In this document: positions 52,782 through 62,176 of the stretch, one piece after another
Layout: every line of letters begins with the position of its first letter
How positions within the stretch are numbered: position 1 is the first letter of the stretch
NCBI GenBank assembly: GCA_002483365.1
Contig: DLHT01000005.1
Coordinates: forward strand, 186,001 to 250,000
Direction: 5' to 3'
DNA length: 64,000 bases
From: Cellvibrio sp. UBA7661
GTDB taxonomy: Bacteria > Pseudomonadota > Gammaproteobacteria > Pseudomonadales > Cellvibrionaceae
Made by a program: the position numbers and the translations under genes
Notes under the pieces: generated by a model
What the model saw: only the letters and a program-made list of their open reading frames with translations
Database searches by the model: none
What the model was told of the DNA's origin: nothing

Positions 52782-54251
52782 TTAAACCAACACAATATCG
52801 TACTGCTCTTGTTGGAAGAGCGCCTCAACCCTGAATTCAATCGTACGGTTAATAAAAGCTTCCAAATCAGCGACATAGGCCGCTTCTTCATCCAACAACC
52901 GGTCTACCACCAGTTGCGATGCCAGCACCAGAAACTTCTGGTTATCGTAAGTCCGCGCCATGCGCAGGATCTCGCGGAAAATTTCATAACATACGGTCTC
53001 TGCCGATTTCACCTGACCACGCCCCTGACATACAGGGCAGGGTTCGCACAGCATTTGCCCGAGCGATTCACGGGTACGCTTGCGCGCCATTTCCACCAGA
53101 CCCAGCTCCGATACGCCGGTAATACGTGTTTTGGCGTGATCTTTCTCCAACGCCTTTTCTAACGTCCGCAACACTTGCCGCTGGTGCTCCGGATCTTTCA
53201 TATCGATAAAGTCGAGGATGATAATTCCACCCAAATTGCGCAACCGCAGCTGGCGGGCAATCGCCGTCGCCGCCTCCAGATTGGTTTTGAAAATCGTCTC
53301 TTCCAAATTGCGATGACCAACAAATGCTCCGGTATTCACATCTACCGTGGTCATGGCTTCGGTCTGCTCGATAATCAAATAACCACTGGACTTGAGCGCC
53401 ACCCGGGGTTCCAGCGCACGGTGGATTTCTTCCTCAACACCGTACAACTCCAACAGGGGACGATCGCCGCTGTAAAGATCGATCAGATCAATCAATTGCG
53501 GCACATATTTAGACGCGAATTCCAGCATTTGTTGATAGGTCAGGCGTGAGTCCACCCGCACCCGATCAATTGGCGCGCGCGCCATATCGCGCAGCGCGCG
53601 CAAATAGAGCGGCATATCGCGATGAAGTTCCGCAGGCACACCCAAAGTCGGGATTTTTCCGCTCAAATCCTCCCACAGGCGCAGCAAAAACGGGATATCG
53701 GCGTTAATAGCGTCAGCATCAGCCCCTTCGGCAACTGTGCGCACAATAAAGCCGCCTTTAATATCCTGTGCGGCCACTGCACTTTCAACAGCTTGACGTA
53801 GTCGTTCGCGCTCGGGCTCATCTTCTATTCGGGTAGACACTCCGATATGGCTGGAGTTTGGCATGTAAACCAAATAACGGGATGACAATGTCAGGTGCGT
53901 AGTCAGGCGCGCACCTTTGGTACTAATCGGATCTTTAGCGACTTGCACCAGCAAGGTTTGGCCTTCGCGAACGAGCGAGCGAATATCCGGAACCTCGGTA
54001 CGGCGCACTTCACCTTCGGGTGGTTCCGGCATCATGTCAGCCGCGTGGATAAATCCTGTGCGCTCAAGGCCAATATCCACAAACGCAGCCTGCATCCCCG
54101 GTAATACGCGCACTACTTTGCCTTTGTAGATGTTGCCGACATAGCTCTCGCCATGACTGCGCTCGATATAAAACTCCTGCACCACCCCGTTTTCCACCAA
54201 AGCGACACGGGTTTCAACCGGAGATACATTAATCAGGATTTCTTCACTCAC
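52782..54251 (-). CDS. rng: Ribonuclease G
   Basis: Endonuclease of the RNase E/G family acting on 16S rRNA 5' end and some mRNAs. The 489 residues have an S1 domain (about 38-120; YVGNIYKGKVVRVLPGMQAAFVD), the DNase I-like catalytic part with Asp in TTVDVNTGAFVGHRN and LDFIDMKD, and the zinc link CEPCPVCQGRG (CPxC). The absence of the long disordered C-terminal half distinguishes it from RNase E. The start overlaps the maf stop by 8 bases. Confidence 0.96.
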   Translation of the reverse strand: MSEEILINVSPVETRVALVENGVVQEFYIERSHGESYVGNIYKGKVVRVLPGMQAAFVDIGLERTGFIHAADMMPEPPEGEVRRTEVPDIRSLVREGQTLLVQVAKDPISTKGARLTTHLTLSSRYLVYMPNSSHIGVSTRIEDEPERERLRQAVESAVAAQDIKGGFIVRTVAEGADADAINADIPFLLRLWEDLSGKIPTLGVPAELHRDMPLYLRALRDMARAPIDRVRVDSRLTYQQMLEFASKYVPQLIDLIDLYSGDRPLLELYGVEEEIHRALEPRVALKSSGYLIIEQTEAMTTVDVNTGAFVGHRNLEETIFKTNLEAATAIARQLRLRNLGGIIILDFIDMKDPEHQRQVLRTLEKALEKDHAKTRITGVSELGLVEMARKRTRESLGQMLCEPCPVCQGRGQVKSAETVCYEIFREILRMARTYDNQKFLVLASQLVVDRLLDEEAAYVADLEAFINRTIEFRVEALFQQEQYDIVLV

Positions 54252-54897
54252 CGCTCAGCTCTCCTACAGGGAGTAAACTTCTCGCGGACAAATCTTGCCC
54301 AGTCCACCAAGGTACCGAAAATTCTTTCAGCAGTTCACAGGTTGCCTCCAGAGGCAAACCCACTACACCGGAATAGCTACCGCGAATTTCTTTTACGAAT
54401 ACAGCACCCAAGCCTTGGATGGCATAACTGCCAGCCTTATCTTGCGGCTCTTCGGTCTGCCAGTAAGCGGTGATTTCTGCATCAGCTAATTCGCGAAAAG
54501 TCACGTCGGTAATTGAAACCCTCGATGCCTGACGTCCAGCTGAATGCAACGTAATCGCCGTAATTACCTGATGGGTACGGCCGGACAGTTGGCGCAGCAT
54601 ATGAAACGCATGAGTCTGGTCGCGCGGCTTCTCCAAAATTATTCCATCCAGTAACCCCAGGGTATCGGCTCCCAAAACAGGCGCAGGAAACAACCCTTGT
54701 CGTACTACTTGTGCGTAACCGGCAGCCGCTTTTTCACGCGATAAACGTTGCACGTAATCCATCGCGGTTTCATCTGCTGCTGGCTGCTCGGGAACACTGG
54801 CACTAATGACGTGATGGCGAACACCTATCTGCTGTAGCAACTCGCGCCGACGCGGTGACTGGGAGGCAAGATATAAATCGGGGTAGATGGCGCTCAC
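54244..54897 (-). CDS. Maf-family nucleoside triphosphate pyrophosphatase
   Basis: House-cleaning pyrophosphatase of the Maf/YhdE branch, which hydrolyses dTTP and UTP and modified nucleotides. The 217 residues contain LYLASQSPRRRELLQQIG at the N-terminus, LSREKAAAGYA, VLGADTLGLLDG and KPRDQTHAFHMLRQLSGRTH, all Maf hallmarks, and a C-terminal QGLGAVFVKEIRGSYSGVVG. The position between mreD and rng is conserved. There is a 73-base gap after mreD. Confidence 0.93.
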   Translation of the reverse strand: MSAIYPDLYLASQSPRRRELLQQIGVRHHVISASVPEQPAADETAMDYVQRLSREKAAAGYAQVVRQGLFPAPVLGADTLGLLDGIILEKPRDQTHAFHMLRQLSGRTHQVITAITLHSAGRQASRVSITDVTFRELADAEITAYWQTEEPQDKAGSYAIQGLGAVFVKEIRGSYSGVVGLPLEATCELLKEFSVPWWTGQDLSARSLLPVGELSGE

Positions 54898-54970
54898 CTT
54901 GAAAACTCCTGAAGCTGCGCGGTTTCACCAACGCCAGTTAATTATTGTAAGAAGCACAGAGCCAGCCGGG

Positions 54971-55456
54971 TTAATGGCGATGACGATGGGTCAAGCGATC
55001 CAACCAGCTATGACAAACAGGCCAGATCAACGCACTGGTCAGTGCCGGATATAAAAATTGGATACCAGACAATGGGCGCCCGGCCATCCCCTGAACCCAG
55101 TTATCCGTTAATTGGGCGATCCCAACTAATACAAATATCCAGGCTGACTGACGAAAAATGGAGAAATTGCGCACCCGCTGATAGGACAGTATGCAAATAT
55201 AAGCCACTATCACCAGCCCAAGACTGTGTTGACCAAATGGCACACCCTCTAATAAATCCTGAAAAAGTCCCAGTGCGCACAGAAAGGTAAAACTCACTGT
55301 CAGCGGCATGTAAAAAATCCAGTAGATTGCCACCACCAGCACAAACTCAGGACGCCACCAGCGCATACCCATTGGCAATGGATAAACCGACAGAATAAGT
55401 GCTACCACTAAACTCAGGGCAATAATCAGGTAGAGGTTGAGTTGTTGGCCAAGCAT
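54971..55456 (-). CDS. mreD: Rod shape-determining protein MreD
   Basis: Integral inner-membrane part of the elongasome, 161 residues with five or six transmembrane helices. Family features include a PLPMGMRWWRPEFVLVVAIYW stretch split over residues 27-47 and FQDLLEGVPFGQHSLGL near 67. Its start abuts the mreC stop by sharing base 55456, showing translational coupling. Confidence 0.92.
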   Translation of the reverse strand: MLGQQLNLYLIIALSLVVALILSVYPLPMGMRWWRPEFVLVVAIYWIFYMPLTVSFTFLCALGLFQDLLEGVPFGQHSLGLVIVAYICILSYQRVRNFSIFRQSAWIFVLVGIAQLTDNWVQGMAGRPLSGIQFLYPALTSALIWPVCHSWLDRLTHRHRH

Positions 55457-56316
55457 TAGCGGGTACCGCTGGCCGCGCCAGAGGAAGAGGATGAAGAACT
55501 GGTGTTGCGCGACGCTCCCAATGCGCCCGGTACACTCGCCTGATCACGATCTGCAAAAACCAGCAGCAAATGACGGCTGCGATCCAATCGCGCCATGGGT
55601 TTTGCGATAACTGTGAGGAATGCTTTGCCAGGGTCGCGCACCACCTGCAAGACTTCTGCAACCGGATACCCCGTAGGGAAACGCGCCCCCATACCAGAAC
55701 TCACCAACAAATCACCAGCGCGGATGTCGGTATTGGCGGAGACATGGCGTAAGCTCAGACTATTCAGATCGCCGGTACCTTCAGCAATAGCACGCACACC
55801 GTTACGGTTAACCTGCACTGGAATCGCATGAGTGGAATCTGAAATCAGTAATACGGTGCTGGAGTCTTCCCCCACCTCAATCACTTGTCCCATCAAACCA
55901 AAAGCATCCAGTACCGGCTGGCCTTTGAAGGCACCATCTTTGATACCGCGATTGATGATTACCTTGTGGCTGAGGGGATTAGGGGATACGCCAATTAACT
56001 CTGCGATCAATACCGTATCCTGAAGCGTCTGGCTGGCATTGAGCAACTGCCGCAAACGCACGTTTTCAGCAGCGAGGGAAGCAAGCTGTTGCAGCTTGCG
56101 CTGGTGGATAAGCAGTTCCGTTTTCAGCGCTTCGTTTTCGAGTTTAAGATCAGCATGGGATACAAAAGTATCTTTACGCCAATCATTCACGCGTGAAGGC
56201 ACATCGGTTATTTGATAAAAAGGAGCAACCACGGCGGACAACTTCTCTCGCACGGGTTCAAGTCGGTCGGTATACAGCCCCACTACCACCAACACCATCA
56301 TGATCAAAATGAACAA
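55456..56316 (-). CDS. mreC: Rod shape-determining protein MreC
   Basis: Bitopic elongasome protein that links MreB to PBP2/RodA. The 286 residues have an N-terminal transmembrane helix (from residue 2 to about 16; unusually close to the start), a coiled coil (about 50-90; ENEALKTELLIHQRKLQQL), and the two beta-barrel domains with NPLSHKVIINRGIKDG, VLLISDSTHAIPVQV and SSGMGARFPTGYPVAEV. A Ser-rich C-terminal tail is present. The very short N-terminus could mean that the true start is a few codons upstream. Confidence 0.94.
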   Translation of the reverse strand: MFILIMMVLVVVGLYTDRLEPVREKLSAVVAPFYQITDVPSRVNDWRKDTFVSHADLKLENEALKTELLIHQRKLQQLASLAAENVRLRQLLNASQTLQDTVLIAELIGVSPNPLSHKVIINRGIKDGAFKGQPVLDAFGLMGQVIEVGEDSSTVLLISDSTHAIPVQVNRNGVRAIAEGTGDLNSLSLRHVSANTDIRAGDLLVSSGMGARFPTGYPVAEVLQVVRDPGKAFLTVIAKPMARLDRSRHLLLVFADRDQASVPGALGASRNTSSSSSSSGAASGTR

Positions 56317-56416
56317 GAATGCGCGGCTGGTAGCGGATGAGCCTCTGGCAAAAAGCGGTTTGATGGCAAATCCTCCCCGGGTGCCGGGACCTGCGAAATG
56401 CAGGTCTCAAAACAAA

Positions 56417-57451
56417 TCAGGACGACAGCAAATCAATATTGCGCTTGTCATTCATTTCCAACGCAATACCGCCACCACGGGCAACACACGTTAAAGGATC
56501 TTCCGCAACAATAAACGGCAAACCGGTTTCGTTGGACAGCAAGCGGTCAATATCGCGCAACAGCGCACCACCACCCGTTAATACAACGCCGTTCTCGGCG
56601 ATGTCAGACGCTAATTCCGGTGGCGATTGTTCAAGCGCGCTTTTCACTGCCTGGACAATACCCGCCAAAGGATCTTGCAATGCCTCCAGAATCTCATCGC
56701 TGCTCAGGGTAAAGCTGCGTGGAACCCCTTCCGCGAGGTTGCGGCCACGGACATCGATCTCACGCATTTCGCTGCCGGCAAACGCACAACCAATTTCTTG
56801 TTTGATACGCTCAGCGGTTGCATCACCAATCACGCTGCCGTAGTTGCGGCGAACATAGTTAACAATAGCCTCATCGAAACGATCACCACCAATACGCACT
56901 GAATCCGAATACACCACACCGTTAAGGGAAATCACGGCGATCTCGGTAGTGCCTCCACCAATATCCACCACCATCGAACCATTGGCTTCGGATACTTTAA
57001 GGCCAGCACCAATTGCAGCAGCCATTGGCTCTTCAATCAAACGCACTTCGCGCGCACCAGCACCCAATGCTGATTCACGGATCGCACGCTTTTCTACTTC
57101 TGTTGAAAGACAAGGAACGCTGATCAAAACGCGGGGAGATGGGCTGAACCAGGAGTTTTCGTGAACTTTGCGGATGAAGTGTTGCAGCATTTTCTCGGTG
57201 ACCTGGAAGTCTGCAATAACACCGTCTTTCAGCGGGCGGATGGCAGTGATATTGCCCGGAGTACGACCTAACATGCGCTTGGCCTCTACACCTACGGCTT
57301 CCACAATCTTGGTGCCATTGTGATGGCGTATCGCTACCACTGAAGGTTCGTTAAGCACTATGCCGCGACCGCGCACATAAATCAGGGTATTGGCTGTGCC
57401 GAGGTCGATAGAGAGATCGTTAGAAAATGCTCCGCGTAAAAGTTTCATCAT
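56417..57451 (-). CDS. mreB: Rod shape-determining actin-like protein MreB
   Basis: Bacterial actin that organises lateral wall synthesis. The 344 residues show phosphate-1 SIDLGTANTLIYVRG, phosphate-2 VDIGGGTTEIAVISL and the adenosine motif VVLTGGGALLRDID, plus PRVLISVPCLSTEVEKRAI. Two tandem ATGs (57451, 57448) leave one codon uncertain. It starts the mreBCD-maf-rng-yhdP operon on the minus strand, with a 100-base gap before mreC. Confidence 0.97.
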   Translation of the reverse strand: MMKLLRGAFSNDLSIDLGTANTLIYVRGRGIVLNEPSVVAIRHHNGTKIVEAVGVEAKRMLGRTPGNITAIRPLKDGVIADFQVTEKMLQHFIRKVHENSWFSPSPRVLISVPCLSTEVEKRAIRESALGAGAREVRLIEEPMAAAIGAGLKVSEANGSMVVDIGGGTTEIAVISLNGVVYSDSVRIGGDRFDEAIVNYVRRNYGSVIGDATAERIKQEIGCAFAGSEMREIDVRGRNLAEGVPRSFTLSSDEILEALQDPLAGIVQAVKSALEQSPPELASDIAENGVVLTGGGALLRDIDRLLSNETGLPFIVAEDPLTCVARGGGIALEMNDKRNIDLLSS

Positions 57452-57865
57452 GAGGGACGAGGCCTTAATAGAATATGTTGAAATAGAATTCGTGTCTTGA
57501 TCGACGTTCGTGCCCGTTTTGCGGCGGCGCGCTCATGGCAACTGAACTCTGTCCTTGAATTGAACTTCGCACCTAGCGAAGAATCCATGCAAATTTTTAT
57601 GAAGCGCGCAGTATAAGTGAATTTTCGCTTTTTATCCGACCTAAATTAGCCATAAAGTTCAAATAAATCCGTCATTTCGACGACGTTTATGTCTAATTTT
57701 TAAACAAAACCGCTTTCGCTTAAGTCCTCCGCACTCTATCAACCACAAGTGTTCAGGGCAAGGCGCAAATGTGGTACCTTGAGCACCCATTTTTGAGGGG
57801 ATGACGCCGGATAGCCGCAACATCGCCGCACTTTTGATTTTCCATTTGTTGGAGCTAATACCACC
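57452..57865. other. Divergent promoter region between mreB and gatC
   Basis: The 414-base gap separates divergently transcribed mreB and gatC. It should hold promoters for both, but no strong -35/-10 pair, RNA gene or coding frame stands out. A GGAG at about 57851 is 12-13 bases before gatC, a long RBS spacing. Confidence 0.6.
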
Positions 57866-58153
57866 ATGGCTGTAGACCGTTCCGATATCGCCAAGCTGGC
57901 CAAGCTGGCGCGTATCCAGATTACCGATGAAGCCGCCGATGAAGCGGCAAAAAGCATCTCCGATGTATTGGCCCTGGTCGACCAATTGCAAGCAGTGAAC
58001 ACCGAAGGTGTTTCACCTATGGCGCACCCCTTGGATGCCGTCCAACGCTTACGTGCCGATGTGGTCACCGAACCGAATCAGCGCGAAACCTTTCAGGCTA
58101 TTGCACCTGCCACACAAGATGGCTTGTATTTAGTGCCTCAGGTTATCGAGTAA
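57866..58153 (+). CDS. gatC: Aspartyl/glutamyl-tRNA amidotransferase subunit C
   Basis: Small scaffold subunit of GatCAB, which converts misacylated Glu-tRNAGln or Asp-tRNAAsn to the amide form. The 95 residues match the family (DIAKLAKLARIQITDEAA, LDAVQRLRADVV) and are of normal length. It is first of gatC-gatA-gatB, in the conserved position divergent from mreB. Presence of the complex implies indirect Gln- or Asn-tRNA charging. Confidence 0.94.
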   Translation: MAVDRSDIAKLAKLARIQITDEAADEAAKSISDVLALVDQLQAVNTEGVSPMAHPLDAVQRLRADVVTEPNQRETFQAIAPATQDGLYLVPQVIE

Positions 58154-58193
58154 ATACTCGCCCCTCATTACAAAAAAATTTCAGGAATTTGCA

Positions 58194-59648
58194 ATGCACC
58201 AATTCACCATTGCCGAGCTGGTAAAAGGTCTACGCAACAAAGACTTTTCCAGCACCGAAGTGACCCAACATTATCTGGACCGTATCACGCGTCTGGACAA
58301 AACCTATAACAGCTACATCACCGTGACTAACGACATCGCACTGCAACAAGCGGCAGCTGCAGATAAACGTTTAGCAGCAGGCAACGCGCCTGCACTGTGC
58401 GGTGTTCCTATCGCACACAAAGATATTTTTTGCACCACCGGCGTGCGCACGTCTTGCGCATCAAAAATGCTTGATAAATTTATCGCGCCTTACAACGCCA
58501 CTATCGTAGAAAATTATCTGAATTCAAGCGTGGTGATGCTGGGCAAAACCAACATGGATGAATTCGCGATGGGCTCATCCAACGAAACCAGCTGGTACGG
58601 TCCGGTAAAAAATCCTTGGGCCATTGATTGCGTTCCCGGTGGATCTTCCGGCGGCTCTGCTGCTGCCGTTGCTGCGCATTTGGCTCCTGCGGCAACTGCA
58701 TCCGACACCGGCGGTTCGATCCGCCAACCCGCTGCACTGTGCGGATTAACCGGCATTAAACCAACCTATGGCCGCGTATCGCGCTGGGGCATGATTGCGT
58801 TTGCATCCAGTCTGGATCAAGCGGGTATTTTGTCGCGCACTGCTGAAGACGCCGCCATTTTGTTAAACGATATGGCGAGTTTCGATGCAAAAGATTCCAC
58901 CTGTGTTGAACGCGACGTACCGGATTACACTGCCGATTTAAACAAATCACTTAATGGTTTGCGCATCGGTGTTCCCAAAGAATATTTTGGGGAAGGCTTG
59001 AATCCAAAAACCGCAGCATTAATTGAAGCAGCCATTAAAGTGTATGAAAGTTTGGGCGCAACCATTCATAGCGTCAGCCTTCCACACACTCATCTTTCTG
59101 TTCCGGCTTACTACGTCATTGCTCCTGCCGAGTGCTCTGCCAACCTGTCGCGTTTTGATGGTGTTCGCTATGGGCACCGCTGTGAGAATCCAAAAGACCT
59201 GAATGATCTTTATATGCGCTCGCGCAGTGAAGGTTTTGGTGCAGAAGTGAAGCGCCGTATTTTAGTGGGCACCTATGCATTATCTGCTGGATATTACGAT
59301 GCCTATTACAGTAAAGCGCAAAAAATTCGCCGCTTGATCAAGCAGGATTTTGTTGATGCATTCCAAAGTGTGGACGTCATTCTCGGCCCAACTTCGCCTT
59401 CACCGGCATTCCAGTTTGGTTCAAAAACCAAAGATCCAGTGGCAATGTATTTGGAAGATATTTACACCATCGCAACTAACCTCGCAGGCCTGCCGGGCTT
59501 GTCTATTCCTTGTGGCCTGGTGGATAACAAACCTGTTGGATTGCAATTGATTGGCAACTTCTTCGCGGAGTCACAGCTATTAAATGCGGCGCACCAATTC
59601 CAGCAAGCGACTAACTTCCACCAACAATCTGCACCTGGCATTGAGTAA
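58194..59648 (+). CDS. gatA: Aspartyl/glutamyl-tRNA amidotransferase subunit A
   Basis: Glutaminase subunit of GatCAB that releases ammonia from glutamine. The 484 residues carry the amidase-signature triad: Lys in VPIAHKDIF (about 78), Ser in GGSSGGSAAAVAA (about 153) and nucleophile Ser in SDTGGSIRQPAALCG (about 178). The GLTGIKPTYGRVSRWG and SYKT-related C-terminal blocks are also present. A CAGGAA RBS precedes the ATG. Confidence 0.97.
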   Translation: MHQFTIAELVKGLRNKDFSSTEVTQHYLDRITRLDKTYNSYITVTNDIALQQAAAADKRLAAGNAPALCGVPIAHKDIFCTTGVRTSCASKMLDKFIAPYNATIVENYLNSSVVMLGKTNMDEFAMGSSNETSWYGPVKNPWAIDCVPGGSSGGSAAAVAAHLAPAATASDTGGSIRQPAALCGLTGIKPTYGRVSRWGMIAFASSLDQAGILSRTAEDAAILLNDMASFDAKDSTCVERDVPDYTADLNKSLNGLRIGVPKEYFGEGLNPKTAALIEAAIKVYESLGATIHSVSLPHTHLSVPAYYVIAPAECSANLSRFDGVRYGHRCENPKDLNDLYMRSRSEGFGAEVKRRILVGTYALSAGYYDAYYSKAQKIRRLIKQDFVDAFQSVDVILGPTSPSPAFQFGSKTKDPVAMYLEDIYTIATNLAGLPGLSIPCGLVDNKPVGLQLIGNFFAESQLLNAAHQFQQATNFHQQSAPGIE

Positions 59649-59659
59649 GGAGCCGTAGC

Positions 59660-61105
59660 ATGCAATGGGAAACCGTTATCGGGTTGGAAGTTCACGTACA
59701 ACTCGCCACTAAAACCAAAATTTTCTCCGGTGCCAGCACAGCATTCGGAGCAGAACCCAACACACAAGCTTGCGCAATTGATTTGGCATTACCCGGTACG
59801 CTACCAGTTGCCAACGAAGAAGCATTTCGCTTCGCCACCATGTTTGGCCTTGCGGTAAATGCAGAGATCGGCAAGCGCTCGGTATTTGAGCGTAAAAATT
59901 ATTTTTATCCGGACTTACCCAAGGGTTATCAAACCACTCAACTTGCCGAGCCAATTGTCGGAGCGGGTTTTGTCGATTTGGAATTAGGTGAAGGTCGCAC
60001 CAAACGCGTTCGCATTCACCACGCACATCTGGAAGAAGATGCAGGCAAATCCCTGCACGAAGATTTTGCTGGCATGAGCGGTATCGATTTAAACCGCGCA
60101 GGCACTCCGTTGATCGAAGTAGTCACCGAACCGGATATGCGCAGCGCCGAAGAAGCCGTTGCCTTCGCCAAAAAATTACACTCAATCGTTACCTCACTGG
60201 AAATTTGCGATGGCGAAATGAGCCAGGGCTCAATGCGCTTTGACGTCAATATTTCTGTGCGTCCGAAAGGCTCCGAAAAACTCGGCACCCGCACCGAAAC
60301 CAAAAATTTAAACTCGTTTAAATTTATGGAAGAAGCGATTGCTCTGGAAGTAGAACGCCAGATCGATGTACTGGAAGACGGCGGAAAAATTATCCAGGAA
60401 ACTCGCCTCTACAACGGCGACACCAAAAAAGCGCGCAGCATGCGCAGCAAGGAAGACAGCAACGATTATCGCTACTTCCCCTGCCCTGACTTGCTGCCCG
60501 TTATTTTGGATGATGACTATATCGAAACTGTGCGCAAACAAATGCCGGAGCTACCCGAGGCAAAACGCGCGCGTTTTGTTGAGCAATATGGTTTGAGCAG
60601 CTATGACGCTGGCCAAATCACTATGGATAAATTCAGCGCAGCTTTCTTTGAAGCTTCTGCCAAAATCTCAGGCGAGCCAAAACTGACTGCCAACTGGATC
60701 ATGGCGGATTTGGGCGCGTACTTGAATCGCACCGAGCAACGTATTGACCAATCACCGGTTACACCAGAATTGCTTGCAGGCCTGGTAGTGCGCATTAAAG
60801 ACGGCACTCTCTCCAGCAAAATTGCCAAACAAGTATTCGAAGCGATTGCCAATGGTGAAGGTGATGCTGATACGATTATCGAAACCAAAGGTTTGAAACA
60901 GGTGTCCGATACGGGCGCACTGGAAAAAATTATCGATGACATACTCGCTGCAAATACTGCACAGGTAGAAGGCTACCGTGCAGCGCCGGAAGACAAACGC
61001 GCAAAAATGCTCGGATTCTTTGTCGGACAAGCGATGAAAGCATCCAAGGGGCAAGCGAATCCGCAAGCACTGAATGAATTATTGGTTAAAAAATTAAACG
61101 GCTAA
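59660..61105 (+). CDS. gatB: Aspartyl/glutamyl-tRNA amidotransferase subunit B
   Basis: Kinase/transamidase subunit of GatCAB, which activates the misacylated aminoacyl-tRNA with ATP. The 481 residues include GLEVHVQLATKTKIFSG, FYPDLPKGYQTTQ, NRAGTPLIEVVTEPDMRS, GTRTETKNLNSFKF and YRYFPCPDLLPV, then the helical YqeY-like C-terminal domain. It starts 11 bases after gatA with an AAGGAGCC RBS. Confidence 0.97.
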   Translation: MQWETVIGLEVHVQLATKTKIFSGASTAFGAEPNTQACAIDLALPGTLPVANEEAFRFATMFGLAVNAEIGKRSVFERKNYFYPDLPKGYQTTQLAEPIVGAGFVDLELGEGRTKRVRIHHAHLEEDAGKSLHEDFAGMSGIDLNRAGTPLIEVVTEPDMRSAEEAVAFAKKLHSIVTSLEICDGEMSQGSMRFDVNISVRPKGSEKLGTRTETKNLNSFKFMEEAIALEVERQIDVLEDGGKIIQETRLYNGDTKKARSMRSKEDSNDYRYFPCPDLLPVILDDDYIETVRKQMPELPEAKRARFVEQYGLSSYDAGQITMDKFSAAFFEASAKISGEPKLTANWIMADLGAYLNRTEQRIDQSPVTPELLAGLVVRIKDGTLSSKIAKQVFEAIANGEGDADTIIETKGLKQVSDTGALEKIIDDILAANTAQVEGYRAAPEDKRAKMLGFFVGQAMKASKGQANPQALNELLVKKLNG

Positions 61106-61212
61106 TCCCTCCCCCGCCTCCCTTCTTACAAAGGGAGGAGCTGACTCCCCAGTGAAGCTGATTTAGCAGGGAGTCCACTTCCCCCTTTGCAAAAGGGGGA
61201 TCGAGGGGATTC
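61104..61212. repeat. Palindromic C/G-rich repeat cluster after gatB
   Basis: Three inverted repeats lie in series: CCTCCCTT/AAGGGAGG (61117-61124, 61131-61138), GACTCCC/GGGAGTC (61143-61149, 61169-61175) and CCCCCTTT/AAAGGGGG (61181-61188, 61192-61199). The outer ends AATCCCTC and GAGGGGATT also pair imperfectly. The design resembles dispersed extragenic palindromes or small non-autonomous elements. Confidence 0.65.
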
Positions 61213-61236
61213 AAATTTTAACAAGAGATTCGAAAA

Positions 61237-61533
61237 ATGAGCTTACGCAAAGACAAAGAAAAAGTCCTCGGCGAAACCTTCGACGATGAACGCATCAAAA
61301 CGTTTTTGAATTACCCTGCCCCCACAGGAGTCAATGCCGATTATCATTTATTGGAAAAAGCGTACCGCGGCATGCTCGGTGGTAACTTTGCAACCTTTGT
61401 GACGTTTTTTGTAGAAGCCGGAAAAGATCTGAATGCTATTGGCCCGGAAGGAAAAACCTTTTTGCAGGTGGTTAAAGCCCATCGCAATGGCGAAGAATAC
61501 GCCCTTGCACTGGAAGCCGCTGGAGCCAAATAA
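61237..61533 (+). CDS. Small PA4642-like protein of unknown function
   Basis: The 98-residue cytosolic protein starts SLRKDKEKVLGETFDDERIK and contains PAPTGVNADYHLLEKAYRGM and FATFVTFFVEAGKDLNAIGP, a pattern I associate with the PA4642 family of Pseudomonas. The central AGKDLNAIGPEGKTFLQVVK stretch has an ankyrin-like feel. No signal or membrane segment is present. Function is unknown. It is followed by a strong terminator. Confidence 0.75.
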   Translation: MSLRKDKEKVLGETFDDERIKTFLNYPAPTGVNADYHLLEKAYRGMLGGNFATFVTFFVEAGKDLNAIGPEGKTFLQVVKAHRNGEEYALALEAAGAK

Positions 61534-61553
61534 TCTTCACCACGATGTAAATC

Positions 61554-61579
61554 AAAAGGCAGTCAAACGACTGCCTTTT
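61554..61579 (+). terminator. Terminator after the PA4642-like gene
   Basis: An 11-bp stem AAAAGGCAGTC with GACTGCCTTTT and an AAAC loop (61565-61568) ends in a T-run, 20 bases after the stop. Confidence 0.9.
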
Positions 61580-61645
61580 TCGTTTTTAACTTACACGACA
61601 TCTGTGGGCAGTCACAAAACACAATAAGCAAAATAACGGACTGAT

Positions 61646-62170
61646 ATGCAACACTATAAATTTCCTGCACTGTTACTGCTAATGTTTCTTGCCGGATGGC
61701 TAGGCCACCAGTGGCTTTTACCAAGCTATTCATCTTCTCTGTTCAGCATAAAGCTACACAACAGCAAACAAGAGAACCTGCAAAGAAATATTATTTACGA
61801 AGCACCTGCAGAAAATCTGGATGAACCAATATTAGTACGCAGCGTGAGCCTGATACAAAACCGTCCAGAACAAATTATGCTGGAAATTGAATATACCTAT
61901 AAGGGAGCCATTCCCGCCGAACAAGTCAAACTGTTTGTCCATATGGGATCTTCTTACACTTATATAGGAAGCACCGATATTGTAAGAGGCACGCACAAAC
62001 GCCGAATCAACATCGAGCTGATTGCCAGTGATTTAAGAAAAGACAACCGTTACGAATTTACCACACATGACATCAGCATGAGCTTTGAGCATTACTTGCC
62101 AGATAAATACATGGGCGTCATCACCCGCACGATGTTTCCTTATGAAAAGCACTGGCAGTTGATTGAGTAA
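61646..62170 (+). CDS. Unrecognised membrane-anchored exported protein A
   Basis: I do not recognise this 174-residue protein. It begins with a hydrophobic segment (about 8-25; FPALLLLMFLAGWLGHQWLL) that is a signal anchor or uncleaved signal. The rest is predicted extracytoplasmic and beta-rich (ILVRSVSLIQNRPEQIMLEI, KRRINIELIA), with no cysteine and no known motif. It ends MFPYEKHWQLIE, a C-terminal pattern echoed in the next gene (LFAYDKIWHK). The gap to that gene is six bases, so they are probably co-transcribed, followed by the rhombosortase gene. Confidence 0.7.
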   Translation: MQHYKFPALLLLMFLAGWLGHQWLLPSYSSSLFSIKLHNSKQENLQRNIIYEAPAENLDEPILVRSVSLIQNRPEQIMLEIEYTYKGAIPAEQVKLFVHMGSSYTYIGSTDIVRGTHKRRINIELIASDLRKDNRYEFTTHDISMSFEHYLPDKYMGVITRTMFPYEKHWQLIE

Positions 62171-62176
62171 ATTGGA

